DNA from: Knufia peltigerae
Lineage: Eukaryota; Ascomycota; Eurotiomycetes; Chaetothyriales; Trichomeriaceae
Assembly (NCBI GenBank): GCA_030247855.1
Contig: JAPDRN010000033.1
Span: 124,001-188,000 of the forward strand
Direction of reading: 5' to 3'
Length of the DNA stretch: 64,000 nucleotides
Of this stretch, positions 44,901 through 55,889 are shown in pieces. The notes under the pieces are model-generated. The model searched no databases. It worked only from the letters and a program-made list of their open reading frames with translations, and was not told the origin of the DNA. Positions within the stretch are counted from its first letter, which is position 1. Each line of letters starts with the position of its first letter. A program made the translations under genes and the position numbers.

Positions 44901-47728
44901 ATGCCGCCTGTGCGTGGACAGGCTGATCGCAACGATGGCACAGGAGGGCGTAACGCGAGGGTCAGAAGGCCAATATCATGCTTGCCTTGCAGGACTCGAA
45001 AGTAAGTCGTCGTGGTAGATTACCTGGTTTGTCTCGTATTGATCAACATCCAATCTAGGCTGCGGTGTGATCGCGCAGTGCCAGCATGCGGAAACTGTGT
45101 CAATCGGGGGGAGATCACATCTTGTTGTTATGTCGCACGCAAAAACGAAGTGCGCGCAAAGCCTCAGGAATCTCAAGAGCTGTCTTCTACTGCGACACAA
45201 AGCCGGATTGACCATTTAGAGCAGCTAGTGCTCACTCTGCTGAAAACCCAACAGCGGACCCGAGATTCACCTGATTCAATCTCAAGCAACGGCGAGGTCG
45301 AAGATAGTTCTATTTACGACAGAATAGCCACGGATAGTGGGATTTTAAAGACTGGGGAGCAGAGGGTGACAGGGAGACTTGTGAAGGCCAGCAATGCCTC
45401 CCAGGCTGCGGGAAATCACAAGCATAGCACGGTGGTGGACGAAGCTCACTGGACTCTCCTGCTCAACGAGGTTGGTATGGCTATTTGTTCTTTCCAGTGT
45501 ATACTGAATCGATTTTCAGATTGGCGAAGTTCGGTCGCATTTGTGCGCCCAGGAGAAGAAGTATGAAGAGCAGGCAACAAAACTAGCTCAGCTCCTCCAA
45601 CGATCGACTCATGCACCTGGCCCAACTCTTTTGTTTGGTTCCTCAACAAACGTAAGCAGGGGTGAAGTCCTCTCACACCTGCCTTCACGATTTGCTTGTG
45701 ATATTATGATCACAAGATTCTTCGCCCACATGTACCCTGCTATCTGTATGTTTCTTATCCTGTAAACCTTGGGTATGGGAGACTGACCCTAGTAGACATC
45801 CTTCATGGACCAGCATTTCACAGACAGGTAGGCCAGTCCGTATCATCTACGATTGTCCATTGCTCATCTCATGAAATAGTATGAGCGCTTCTGGGAGGAC
45901 AACAGCATGACGTCTATCGTATGGGTTGGCCTCTTGTACGCAGTCTTGAGGATCGCAATGCTCGACTTTGTGCGGGAAGGCGACGAGCCTCTTGAGTTCA
46001 AAGGAAAGTGTCCGGACCTTGCCAGCACTTTCCGAAATCGTCTCACGGATTGTTTAATTCTTGCGGACTATATGCAGCCGCATGAATTCCTGATTGAAAC
46101 ATTATGTTTGCATCTCTACGCCGAATACGTCTGTAGTAGGGATGCCCGCTCCGTCACCTGGGTTCTCACTGGGATGATCACACGGATGGCCATGAGGATG
46201 GGCTACGACATTGTGACGGTGCCTGGTTTGACCCCGTTTCAGGTAAGAAAGATGTGAGTCATTGAGAGGAATCTGCTGATTCAAAGAATAGAGTGAAATG
46301 CGCCGTAGAGTTTGGACATTCATTCGCCAGGCCGATATCCTTATATCGTTCCAGGCCGGCCAACCCTCCATGATTGATCTAGAGTCTTGTGAAGAAACAA
46401 TGCCTCGAAATATCTACGACGACGCAGCGTTCGATGAAACCTGCAAAGAGTTGCCACCTGGGCTCCCGAATTCGGAACCAACGGAAGTCTCCTTCCTCAT
46501 TGCAAAAGCAAGACTGGCATTTGGATTTGCTCGAGCTCTGAAAAAGATCAGCCACAGAGTTGATCTCATTCGATGGGAGGGTGTGTTAGAGATCGACCGC
46601 GAGCTAAGACGGATCTATGATGGTATTCCTGAGCACTACAAGTTAGGTCAGCTTTCGATTCGAGATTCCCTCGTCCTGACTTCCGCCCGCTTTGTCCTGT
46701 CGAGCATTCACCACAAGTCTCTGTGCGTAGTGCACAGTAGATTTCTAGAGCTGTCGAAGACAGACCATCGATACTCATATTCACGGCGAGTGTGCCTTAG
46801 CTCGGCTATGTCCTTACTACGTTACCAGGCGATCCAAAACCAAGAGATCCCAGTTGATGGCGGCTTACGAAGTCTAACAAGCTATCAAACGTCGCTTGCC
46901 ATTCACGATTATCTACTTGCCGCCACGATCCTCTGTACTGATCTGTGCTCCAGGGTATCGATTGGCAATAGTAGCAATCAGTCCGCCATCCAAGGCATCC
47001 CAAGTCGAAGTGAGATGATCAAGGCTCTGAGTGTTAGTGCGCGGATTTTCAAGCAAATGAGGGATCGCAGCATGGAGGCATATAAAGCTGCTGATATTCT
47101 CGAGATGCTTATTGGCAAGCTTGAGGCAGTCGATCACAATGTGATACGCAATCCCAAAGATTCACCTGGCTTGTCGCAAACAAATCACTCTTCACTGCCA
47201 ACTTCGCATGGCTTCCTTTCTTCATCCGCCTCTGTTGACCGACAAAAGTCTCCCCGGCCACTCTCGAGTACCTTTGGCAGCCTTCCAAGTTCAAATCCAA
47301 GTAACAATGCTTCATCTAGATCTTCGCAGCCTGTTCCACGCATTCCAGGACATATTCGCCAGAGTGCACAAATGGAAGGGCCATTCTTTGAAAGACCCGG
47401 ACTATTCGAACAGGCGGAACCAGATGTTTTTCAGGCATGGTCTGATGCCCAGGAAAACCATTTTGGCTCCCAAACTCCACTTTTCCCTCAGGCCTTCCCT
47501 GAATTCGATCCAAATGCCCATTGGATGGCTACTGAGAATAGCGACATAGCTCCGGTAAGTTCTGATTCTAACATAGTGACAAAGTTTTCACCTACTAATC
47601 GGTTCTCATAGCAATCACTGACTGAAAGTGCAACATCGATATCCTCAACTGATCCACTGTCCTACCCTGCAGTTCTTTCCTGGACTGATCCGGTCGCCGC
47701 TCTCTGGAATTTGAACTCGAATAGTTGA
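44901..47728 (+). CDS. Zn2Cys6 transcription factor 2 (candidate cluster regulator)
   Basis: Seven exons: 44901-45001, 45059-45470, 45520-45745, 45796-45827, 45880-46242, 46292-47554 and 47612-47728. They encode 837 residues, with introns of 49-57 nt and all junctions in phase. The first intron splits the zinc cluster; splicing restores SCLPCRTRKLRCDR and then VPACGNCVNRG. The cysteines are 27, 30, 37, 44, 47 and 56. A dimerisation helix (SRIDHLEQLVLTLLKTQ) follows at about residue 90. The central fungal-specific domain (PF04082 type) shows YILHGPAFHRQYERFW, and the later MRRRVWTFIRQADI is also typical. The Ser/Pro/Asn-rich C-terminus is a likely activation region. It sits inside the cluster, facing the hydrolase. 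Confidence 0.88.
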
Positions 47729-48434
47729 GAATCCTAGAAGAATGAGCGACCATGCAGGTATATCCAGCATCTCAGGTAACTCAATTGCCTCGACAAAGCA
47801 AAATGTCTTAGAAACTGTGTTACATAGGGTCGATTATTTTTGGCTGCGTCTCACGAAAATGTGCTCCTTGGCAAGCCTCTGTCTTACACGTAAGACTTCG
47901 GCCAGATGGGAGCCTCAATACGAGAATGAATAGCAAGTCTACCCTTGCAATAATTGATATGGCACATCCAATTATATCGACACCAATGAAATACCAGTGC
48001 ATAAAGTGGATAAATGGCTCTGGTCAAGATGTCCGCAAAGTCCGAGGACCCTGGTTTACGACTGAAACAGCGCCCTTTAGTGAAGGAGTCGTCCTAATGC
48101 TGACCTGCAGTCCGTTCCTCCACGGCGGATCTATCTTCACGGACATCAGTATCGGTTCACAGAGACTCGTGGAAACTGTCGGGGTATTTGTCCTGGCGGC
48201 ACTTGGACGGACCGTCAGATACGTGGCCCATTTCGGTTGTACAACTAGGACTGCCCACTGGCAAAACCATACAAATCCCCTTCATTGTGCAGCAGTTGCC
48301 TTTGCCTTCTTGTTTCTCACCCAGACACCAAGCTATTATTCTGTCGAGTGACCCAATCGATCTTCAAAAGAGTCTTCAAGAGTTGCATCCTTTTCTACTC
48401 AGTGTTCAAGGCCAATACCAGAGACTTCGCAACT
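47729..48434. other. Intergenic, regulator 2 3' UTR and SnoaL promoter
   Basis: About 700 bp. A 141-codon open frame (47926-48351) has no recognisable domain and I treat it as noise. A CCG-N6-CCG element lies at 48033-48044. Confidence 0.55.
48033..48044 (+). promoter_or_regulatory. Candidate Zn2Cys6 site CCG-N6-CCG
   Basis: ccg caaagt ccg, preceded by gt as at 44674 and 49202; about 390 bp upstream of the SnoaL-like ATG. Confidence 0.35.
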
Positions 48435-48902
48435 ATGCCGAACGCCGGAGGACTGACGGACAGGGAGGCTGCAATCGATGCTATCATTCGATTTGTGTGC
48501 TCACTCGACAATGGCGAGTCGGAGCTTTGCGCGTCAGCCTTCACTGAGGATGTAGTGGTGACACTCAACTTCAGCAAAGTCGGCATGCACTACGATCCGG
48601 TCGTCGGCAGGGACAACGTAGTCAACATCATGATGAAGCAGGTCGGCAAACCACTCGATACGACTCACAGCGCGACCAACATCCGCTGCACCGTCACTGG
48701 CGACTCAGCAGAGCTGACGACCTGTGTATTGGCACAGCATTTTCGTGGCGGCGAAGGCCCGAGTCCAGAGTTCCAGGATTACTACTTCTTTGGCAATCAG
48801 TACAAAACAACCTTGGTGAGAGCAGGAGAACTGTGGAGGGTCAACACGTTGGAGATCACGCCTGCCTGGACTCAAGGAAATCCAGATGTGATGAAGGTAT
48901 AG
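48435..48902 (+). CDS. SnoaL-like (NTF2-fold) protein
   Basis: 155 residues from ATG 48435 (MPNAGGLTDREAAIDAII); the frame is open upstream but that part looks non-coding. The pattern is an N-terminal helix, SAFTEDVVVTLNF, VVGRDNVVNIM, HSATNIRCTVTGDSAELTTCVLAQHF, and YKTTLVRAGELWRVNTLEITPAW. This matches the cone-shaped alpha+beta SnoaL_4 group, which includes cyclases, dehydratases/isomerases and proteins of unknown role. Asp and His residues in the pocket are plausible acid/base groups, but I cannot fix a reaction. It is on the same strand as the P450 that follows. Confidence 0.8.
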   Translation: MPNAGGLTDREAAIDAIIRFVCSLDNGESELCASAFTEDVVVTLNFSKVGMHYDPVVGRDNVVNIMMKQVGKPLDTTHSATNIRCTVTGDSAELTTCVLAQHFRGGEGPSPEFQDYYFFGNQYKTTLVRAGELWRVNTLEITPAWTQGNPDVMKV

Positions 48903-49629
48903 GTGGCGAAGCACTAAGGGACACTAAAAATCTCTGGCTTATGTATTGCATCTGTGAATGAAATTTGCATTGAAGGGCTTTCTACGATTTTCGTACTTGA
49001 GACCATTCCCGCTGGCCATGATCTTGCTTTCTAGAGTCTAGCATGTATCTTTCTCCAGACTTGTTCGAATTGATGAATGTATGAACGTATCTCACTTATC
49101 CGCTGCAGAGAACAAAGAATTCCGCAGAATCGAGTGGCTGGGTTGGAGAGTCATATGTCCACAACTGCAAAGACTCCGCTCCGCTGGCCTACACCAAAAA
49201 AGTCCGGCTTCTCCGAATGTCCGAGGCTACTATTTGACTGTACTCCGGAGTTTTTGAGTGTTCAAACTCGAACCACTCAACTCAGCGGGCCCCTTTGCTT
49301 CCTGTAGCCCATCTAACTTTGCATATGGGGTGCTGAGATTGCGTCGTGGGTGTCTTTCGCAACAAACCCCATATCACCCCACAACGCTGATCCTATTTCT
49401 TCGAGATCACAAAATCCGGGATCCTGGGGGAGGGCATGGGACGTACGGGCAACAGCGAGTGGGTCGCTACAGCCTGGCGTCAACCAAATCGATCAATCAA
49501 AGCTTTTTGGCCTATGCGAAGACTCAAGTAGATTTACGGGACCTATATCTGGCTGCGAGGGTATCTTTCTCTGTTCTCGAACGAATAACAGTTTGATTGT
49601 ACGAGACATTGGCTATTCTTCTTGCGAAT
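48903..49629. other. Intergenic, SnoaL 3' UTR and P450 promoter
   Basis: About 730 bp without a supported gene. The part at 49170-49260 is dense in CCG triplets, including the shared 14-mer at 49202-49215 and a further CCG at 49221-49223. Confidence 0.55.
49204..49215 (+). promoter_or_regulatory. Candidate Zn2Cys6 site CCG-N6-CCG upstream of the P450
   Basis: ccg gcttct ccg, identical over 14 bp (gtccggcttctccg) to 44674-44687. Additional CCG triplets flank it. Confidence 0.4.
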
Positions 49630-51362
49630 ATGGAAATTCCTGCTGTCAGGGCTTCGTTAGTCCTCCTTGTCTTTACTATTATTCTCTCCATCATTCGCAA
49701 TCTGCTGTTCAAGAGCAAGGCAGTTCCTGAGGGCACAAAGCCACTGCCAGGACCCAAAGGTACCGACCTTTTCGTAATCCCGGCTGTCTTGATATTGAAG
49801 CTGATATCTGTCAAATAGGTTTACCATTGGCGGGAAATGCCTTTGATATCCCAAAATCTCATGCTTGGTTCAAATTCAAGGAATGGGCAGACGAGTATGG
49901 CCCCATTTATCAAGTCAAGGCTTTTGGTACTACGATGGTCGTCATATCGAAAGAATCAATCGCCAACGATCTGCTGAGTCTACGAGGAGTCCTCTACTCT
50001 GATCGACCCTCGTTGATCATGCCTCGTCTGATTACGGATGATGGCTTTCTCGGCGCAATTGGCTGGACTGACTACTGGCGTCGAGCCCGACGCTTTGCAC
50101 AGTCGATGCTGAGCACGGCCATAGTGCAGGAATCCGTGCCAAAGCAAACAACTGAGGCCAGACAGATGGTCATCGATCTCGCCAAAGATCCCTCCAAGTA
50201 TGCCTACTGGCTCGAGCGGGCCGGTGTGATGACCTCGGTGAAACAGATCTATGGACTAAGCGAGGAACGTGGCCACGCGGAGGAGCATCATGTCCACGAA
50301 ATTGTTTCTTACATGGAGCAAATTGACAGAGTTGCGGTACCGGGCATGTACCTGGTAGAATTTATCCCCGCTCTCATGTATCTTCCGTCCTGGCTCGCCC
50401 CGTTTAAACGAGAAGCGAGTGCTCTGGCGAAACGGCACTGGAACTATCTTGCACCGTTGCTACAACAGCAGACGGAAAAATATGACAATGAGAAGCATGA
50501 GAGTCCAGAGAGCTTCTCGCGGCGGTATCTGAAGACCAAGAACGACTGGGGACTGACAGACCGTGAGATTGTCTGGGCTTTGTCGAGTATATATGGTGGT
50601 GCATCCGGTACTTCTGCCACGGCCATGCAGTCGATTATCCTGAACACGGTATTGTATCCAGAGTGGCAGCAGCGTATTCAGGATGAGATTGAAGAGGTAG
50701 TTGGAGATCGACGACTGCCTGACTTTGGTGACTTTAGTAGTCTGCCCACTGTCCGGGCTATCATCAAAGAGTCCATGCGTTGGAGACCAGTCCTGTCAGG
50801 AGGTTTGTATATCCCAACATGACAATCGTAGACTCTGGGATCTTTCACTGACCGACAACTAGGATTTCCTCACGCTGTGACCAAAGATGATGTCTATGAG
50901 GGCTACCACATTCCAAAGGGTGCTGTCATCATCCCTAATCAATGGGCCATCCTTCACGATGCAGACCTATACCCAGAGCCAGATTCATTCAAACCAGAAC
51001 GGTGGCTGGAGCCGGAGTTTCCTACTTTTCAAGAGCCCCTCACTACGTATCCGAACCTCAAGCGATTCGCAGGTTTTGGTCACGGACGCCGTATATGTCC
51101 TGGACTGGAGGTGACAGAGAAAGCTCTGTTTTTACAGGTCTCGAGCCTTTACTGGGCGTGTTCGGTTAGACGGAAAAGAGACAGTACCGGCAAAGAAATT
51201 GATGTTCCGTGGTATGACTATACGGGCGTGGCGATCTCAACACCTCGACACTTTCAATTTGTTGTCGAAGAACGTAAAGTGGGTCGACTCAAGATGATGG
51301 AGGAGGCCGCATTGGCTGCTCATTCACATGAATTAGAAATTGCCCGAGGAGAAGGAGTTTGA
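49630..51362 (+). CDS. Cytochrome P450 monooxygenase
   Basis: ER-anchored haem-thiolate monooxygenase. Exons 49630-49759, 49819-50802 and 50863-51362 give 537 residues; both introns are about 60 nt and in phase. The N-terminal anchor is SLVLLVFTIILSIIRNLLF, followed by the proline hinge LPGPKGLPLAGN restored by splicing. The I-helix oxygen-binding segment is YGGASGTSATA (the usual AGxDTT is altered to GGASGT), ExxR is in IKESMRWRP, and the haem loop is FGHGRRICPG with Cys near residue 450. The start at 49630 fits the anchor; an upstream TTG is ignored. The CYP family cannot be fixed by eye. It is in line with the SnoaL and MFS genes. Confidence 0.88.
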
Positions 51363-52110
51363 TGACGGGCACCTATGTTCGACCTGAAGTCGGAAGATAC
51401 GTGACTACCACTGCCCATAAAGCTTTGAGTACTCAGGACTTTATGAGTTTTTGTGTTGTATAATCCAGGATACTTTTCATTCTATCGTGTTCATGAAACA
51501 ACTTTGTTCGTACGCCATTATTGTCCCAGTAATGAACCAGAGGCATATGCTCCTCTATCCACCGGTACAACGTTCAGCCATAAACTATCAGACGCGTTCT
51601 CCGAAACCTTGATGATGCCTAACGGTTGTTACAACAAATTATCCGCAGAACCCCGTGTTTTCCGGTTGTGCGATTTCAACCGCTCTTGTACCAAGAACTA
51701 GGTGCAAATGGACTTCTTGATGGTCTCTTCGCTCCGAGAAGCACTCTTTGCGCCCATTCTTTCATGCCCCCGGGGTGTATGATTGATCCATTCATTGCCG
51801 TGTCCGGAGATCGCGGACAAAAAGAACGTTGTCAATCGACACCTGATGATTTCTCGAGCTCCCTAGAATCCTTCCTCAGTAGATACCTGAGAAATGGTCT
51901 GACAGGCCTTAAGTCATTCCACTGAAACCCACGATCGGTGACAAGTACGACTTTCTTGGCCCTGGCGTATAGTTCTAGTACAACGTATGCTCTTCCAGAG
52001 TGGGATTGGAGCAGTGGGCAGTATTGAATTCTCCTGGGACATTCTGTGTAGTGTGTAATTACAGTGTATTCAAACTAATAACACTCCTCTCCAAGAAATT
52101 TGGTAGTCCT

Positions 52111-52122
52111 CCGCAAACCCCG
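52111..52122 (+). promoter_or_regulatory. Candidate Zn2Cys6 site CCG-N6-CCG upstream of the MFS gene
   Basis: ccg caaacc ccg, followed by gac so that CCGGAC also reads as an inverted CGG; 75 bp upstream of the TATA-like element. Confidence 0.35.
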
Positions 52123-52185
52123 GACCTCCTCCATACTCGACCAACCTAGATCTGAAAACGTGGCATAGTGTAGTGACCCGGGGGT

Positions 52186-52192
52186 TATATAT
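52186..52192 (+). promoter_or_regulatory. TATA-like box of the cluster MFS gene
   Basis: TATATAT about 85 bp before ATG 52275. Confidence 0.45.
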
Positions 52193-52274
52193 CTAGCAAT
52201 GGTCCCCAAGCATCTCAGTTTTCTAGTGAAAGACCCGGGCCATTCCTACCTCTCGAATCCAACAACACGCAAAG

Positions 52275-54175
52275 ATGAGTGGCCATTCTAAAAGCCTGTA
52301 TAGCACCTGGGTTGCTCTGTTCCTTTCTCTAGGTTCAGTGGCATGCGCCTACGTGACTGTCATTACCGCAACCACCTTGGCCCAGCCCTCGTTTATGTAA
52401 GTAGAGTTTGGGCTCCTTGGAAGCCATGAAGACTGACCGAGGAATTTTCAGTGTCTATATGGGCCTGGATAAGGCAGCAAATGCCACTCAACTCACTGGT
52501 GCGACCAACGGAGTCTACATCGCTGGTGCCCTGATCGGATCCTTGCTCTCGTCCCAATCGTCTGACGTCCTGGGTCGACGAATGTCAATCCTTGTGGCCG
52601 CGGTATTTGGCGTTGTTGGGGGTGCGCTACAAGCTGGATCTGTACACATTGCCATGTTCATTGTCGCGAGGCTTTTGGCAGGCCTTGGTATTGGTAAGAG
52701 AGCCCTGGCTTCCTAAGCTGGCTGCGATATCGCACAGGACTAAAACTGTATCAGGATCATTATTTGCCGCAGTGCCACTGTTCCAGAGCGAGGTGTCGCC
52801 TCCCAAGACTCGCGGTTTGATCGTTGGACTCCATGGAATTTTCATATCTTTGGGTACTGTACTGTGCAAGTGAGTCTGTTCTATGAGAATTCCATACGGC
52901 GGGACAGGTATTGACAACATCATTCAGCTGGATCGGGTTCGGCTTTTATTTTGTCAACGCAAGTGGCTCGCAATGGCGTGTCCCTTTGGCGATCCAGTGT
53001 GTCCCGACAGTGCTTTTGGCAGCCGGCGTATATTTTTTGCCTGAATCTCCTCGCTGGTGTAAGAAATCTTTGACCAAGTAAGACCACTGGCTGACCATTC
53101 CATCAGTGATTAACAAAGACCGACATGACGATGCACTCAAGTCTCTGGTCAGACTGCATCGTAGTAAAGCTGACCCGGACAATGTCTTTGCCCATCGAGA
53201 GTACCTCCAGATCAAGGAGCAGCATGACGAGGATGAGCGAAACCAAGTCACCTGGTCCCAAATGTGGACTGTGCCATCTTACCGTCGGCGTTCAGCAGTT
53301 GGATTCTTTATCATGTTTGCAAGTCAATTGACTGCGACATTACTTGTCTCAGGTAAGTCCCGCCAACCAGGCTGTTTAGCCCCTTCTTTTGTTGACAAGC
53401 CATGAAAGTATACAACCCAATCCTCTACGCTAGTCTCGGCTATGGCACCGTTATGCAACTCCTTTTCACGGGTATCTGGGCCAACATCACCATCATAGGC
53501 AACACCATCAATGCCTTCACTGTTGATCGCATGGGCAGAGTGCTTGCCCTGAAAATTGGATGGATTGGAGACGCCTGTGCAATGATCGGTATGGTGGTAT
53601 CTCTAGCGCAGTTCGAAAAGACAGGATCTCGAGCTGCCGCAATCTCAGCGATCGCATTCCTGTATCTCCACATCGCCATGTACGCTGGTTTCGTGGACGT
53701 GACAACCTAGTAAGTTGGCCCAGGCTTCGATACAATGTAAGTATATGCTAATAAGTCACAAAGTGTCTATACCTCGGAAATATTCCCCAATAACGTGCGT
53801 GGCAAGGGAATGTCAATCTCAGTGGCAGGATACTTCATCGCATTGGTAATCATCCTGGACAGTGCGCCCACAGCATTGGCAAATATCGGATGGAGGTGAG
53901 CACTTTTCTTGCCTTTTCACAGCGAACTGAAGATCACTGACTGATATAGGCTCATTCTCATCTATCTCTGCTGTCTCGTTGCTTGCATCCCTTTCCTCTT
54001 CTTCGTCTGTCCAGAGACAAAAGGGAAATCCCTCGAGGAAATCGGTGTCATTTTCGGCGATCGACACATCCACGTTGCCTTGGGTGGCGAGGAAGTCTCA
54101 GAAACAACCGTGGAGGTCAAGGACAAGCAAGGCATACCTCCCGCCGCAGAAGAACATGAACACCTCGATGGCTGA
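52275..54175 (+). CDS. MFS transporter, sugar-porter family (cluster)
   Basis: Eight exons: 52275-52396, 52452-52693, 52755-52869, 52928-53058, 53107-53352, 53409-53709, 53764-53895 and 53950-54175. They total 504 residues with every junction in phase. Family motifs are DVLGRRMSIL in loop 2-3, ARLLAGLGIG, PESPRWLINKDR (completed across intron 4), DRMGRVLALK, TSEIFPNNVRGKG and PETKGKSLEEIG. Twelve helices are predicted. The N-terminus is short. Seven introns is many beside the other permeases in this window. Sugar porters inside metabolic clusters often carry the pathway's acid or phenolic substrate instead of a sugar, so uptake of the cluster substrate is a reasonable inference. Confidence 0.88.
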
Positions 54176-54558
54176 AAATAATTAGGGTAAAGCAGAGCCA
54201 TTGGAACCTCGATCGGGGGGTTGAGTGATCGGAGCCAGAGGGCCGTAGCAATCTCCGAAGAGTTTGTGCATGCGTCGCTAGAAATAGACACATCTTGATA
54301 CACATATCCTCCCTCCACTCCGGGACCTCACCTAAGCAGCTACACCAAAATGAGACAAGGCCACACCACCCCTCTGACATGCGGGGAGATGTGTCAGCTC
54401 GGGCTTCGGGGCGTTGAGAACTTTGTCGTCCGTGTCTAAAGACTTTTCATCTTAATAACAACTACGGTCTTTTCGTTACAGTAACAATATCTCTTGTGAG
54501 TTTCATATCGTGTGAGAGTTTGACATACCACAGGACCATCCAAGAAGACCTCTTGAAA
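54176..54558. other. Intergenic region, MFS to GFA gene
   Basis: 383 bp. The GFA frame is open upstream to 54496 but lacks family residues there. Nothing else is visible. Confidence 0.55.
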
Positions 54559-55032
54559 ATGATGAGTGGGAGCTGCTTATGTGGCGCAGTCACTTTTGAT
54601 CTGGACGTCGACCCATCGCCAGACAATGTGGTAATCTTCCCTTTGCCTCGATGCTTGTCAGCAATGGCTAAGAGCATGAACCAGACATCAATTTGTCACT
54701 GTCGTCCTTGCCGGAAGATAACTGGCAGCACAGCTTCACTGAATTTCACTGTTCCTTTCACAGCCTTCAGCTTGAAAAGTGGAAAGTTGAAGTCGAAAAC
54801 GCTCAAGCACATCGATGAGGGTTTCGAGTATACTTTGTCCTTTTGTGAAGAATGCGGGAGTCCGGTTTACGCAGTTGCTGCCTTGCCAGCAGAGAAACTT
54901 GTCATTCAAGTAGGCACACTTGATGATGTTGAGCTGTTGGAACAAACGCCCGGGGTCGAGCTGAACGTAAAGCATCGTCTTGGGTGGGCTCCTCCGATTG
55001 AAAGGGCAGAGCAAAGGGAGAGATATACATGA
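54559..55032 (+). CDS. GFA-family (CENP-V/GFA domain) zinc protein
   Basis: 157 residues, single exon; start at one of two tandem ATGs (54559 or 54562) just before SGSCLCGAVTF. The zinc ligands of the family are all present: the Cys pair in GSCLCGAV, ICHCRPCRKITGS, and Cys-x2-Cys in FCEECGSPVY. The final GTLDD and HRLGWAPP segments also fit. The family was named for glutathione-dependent formaldehyde activation, but most fungal members have no proven substrate. A role in handling formaldehyde released by oxidative demethylation (for example by the P450) is possible and speculative. Confidence 0.87.
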   Translation: MMSGSCLCGAVTFDLDVDPSPDNVVIFPLPRCLSAMAKSMNQTSICHCRPCRKITGSTASLNFTVPFTAFSLKSGKLKSKTLKHIDEGFEYTLSFCEECGSPVYAVAALPAEKLVIQVGTLDDVELLEQTPGVELNVKHRLGWAPPIERAEQRERYT

Positions 55033-55889
55033 GCATTATTCAGAGGATTACTCGTGTCAGTGGAGGGCCCAGAGATGCATACCTGGATATGCAGTGTTCC
55101 CTCGAGTTTTATGCTTCAGCATAACTGCGCATAAAACTCACATGAAGGATTTCTGCATAATTCGACTAAACACGGCAATTGACCTCGCTACAGAGTCCCG
55201 ACGTGCAAGCGAGAGCAGAAACGACCATAACTTGCATCAGCTGGTGCTCGGTAGCGAGATAATATCAAGATACCTCAATAGATACCATATCTAGTCTATT
55301 TCGCATGTTTGGCCGTTTTGCTCGCATCTGGCCCTTCAGTTGTAGGAGGTGGACGTGTCAAAGTACTAAGATTCAAACAGGACCTTGGAAGTGTTTTTGA
55401 GAACGGTCGTGTTTCTCCGCGGACAAACCTGTTCGATTCGTTGCAGATAACGATATAGACTATATTGTTTAACAATCTGCGGGGCTGGATCTCTATATAC
55501 GTACATATGAAACACTCGCGAATGAAACTCTGAGTATCCTTATCTTCGTATTGGACTTCTGTGTATAGTGCCATAAGTAGCCGTGAAAGGATCAACTCCG
55601 ATAGGCACTTGACCATGTTCTTATATTCTTCCTGTCTAACATTTACCGCAACTGGAATTTGCCGTGCAGCAGAGGCATCCTATCCCATAAATCAGAAGAT
55701 ACTGTTCAGGTGTGGTGGAGCTTTGATAAGGAGTCTCTTTATCAATGGTGAAAGATCTGTACCGCCGGGAGAACATGAGTACGGAAGTCTATAAAAGGAG
55801 TGCCATGTTGTGTATCAATCTCATTCTGTTACATCTAGTACATTTATACTGGACTCATATTTCATCATAGGTCGAAAGAAGCCAGAGAC
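55033..55889. other. Intergenic, acyl-CoA dehydrogenase promoter
   Basis: About 860 bp, AT-richer than the genes. It contains TATAAAAG at 55790-55797. I saw no CCG-N6-CCG element here, unlike the other cluster promoters. Confidence 0.55.
55790..55797 (+). promoter_or_regulatory. TATA box of the acyl-CoA dehydrogenase gene
   Basis: TATAAAAG exactly 100 bp upstream of ATG 55890; the clearest TATA element in the window. Confidence 0.6.

Larger units (their letters stand above)
51363..52274. other. Intergenic, P450 3' UTR and MFS promoter
   Basis: About 910 bp. No gene is supported; short frames at 51453-51925 lack conserved residues. The last 170 bp contain a CCG-N6-CCG pair and a TATA-like box. 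Confidence 0.55.

Noticed and set aside
47926..48351. 141-codon plus-strand ORF before the SnoaL gene
   Set aside because: No recognisable domain; overlaps the promoter element and leader.
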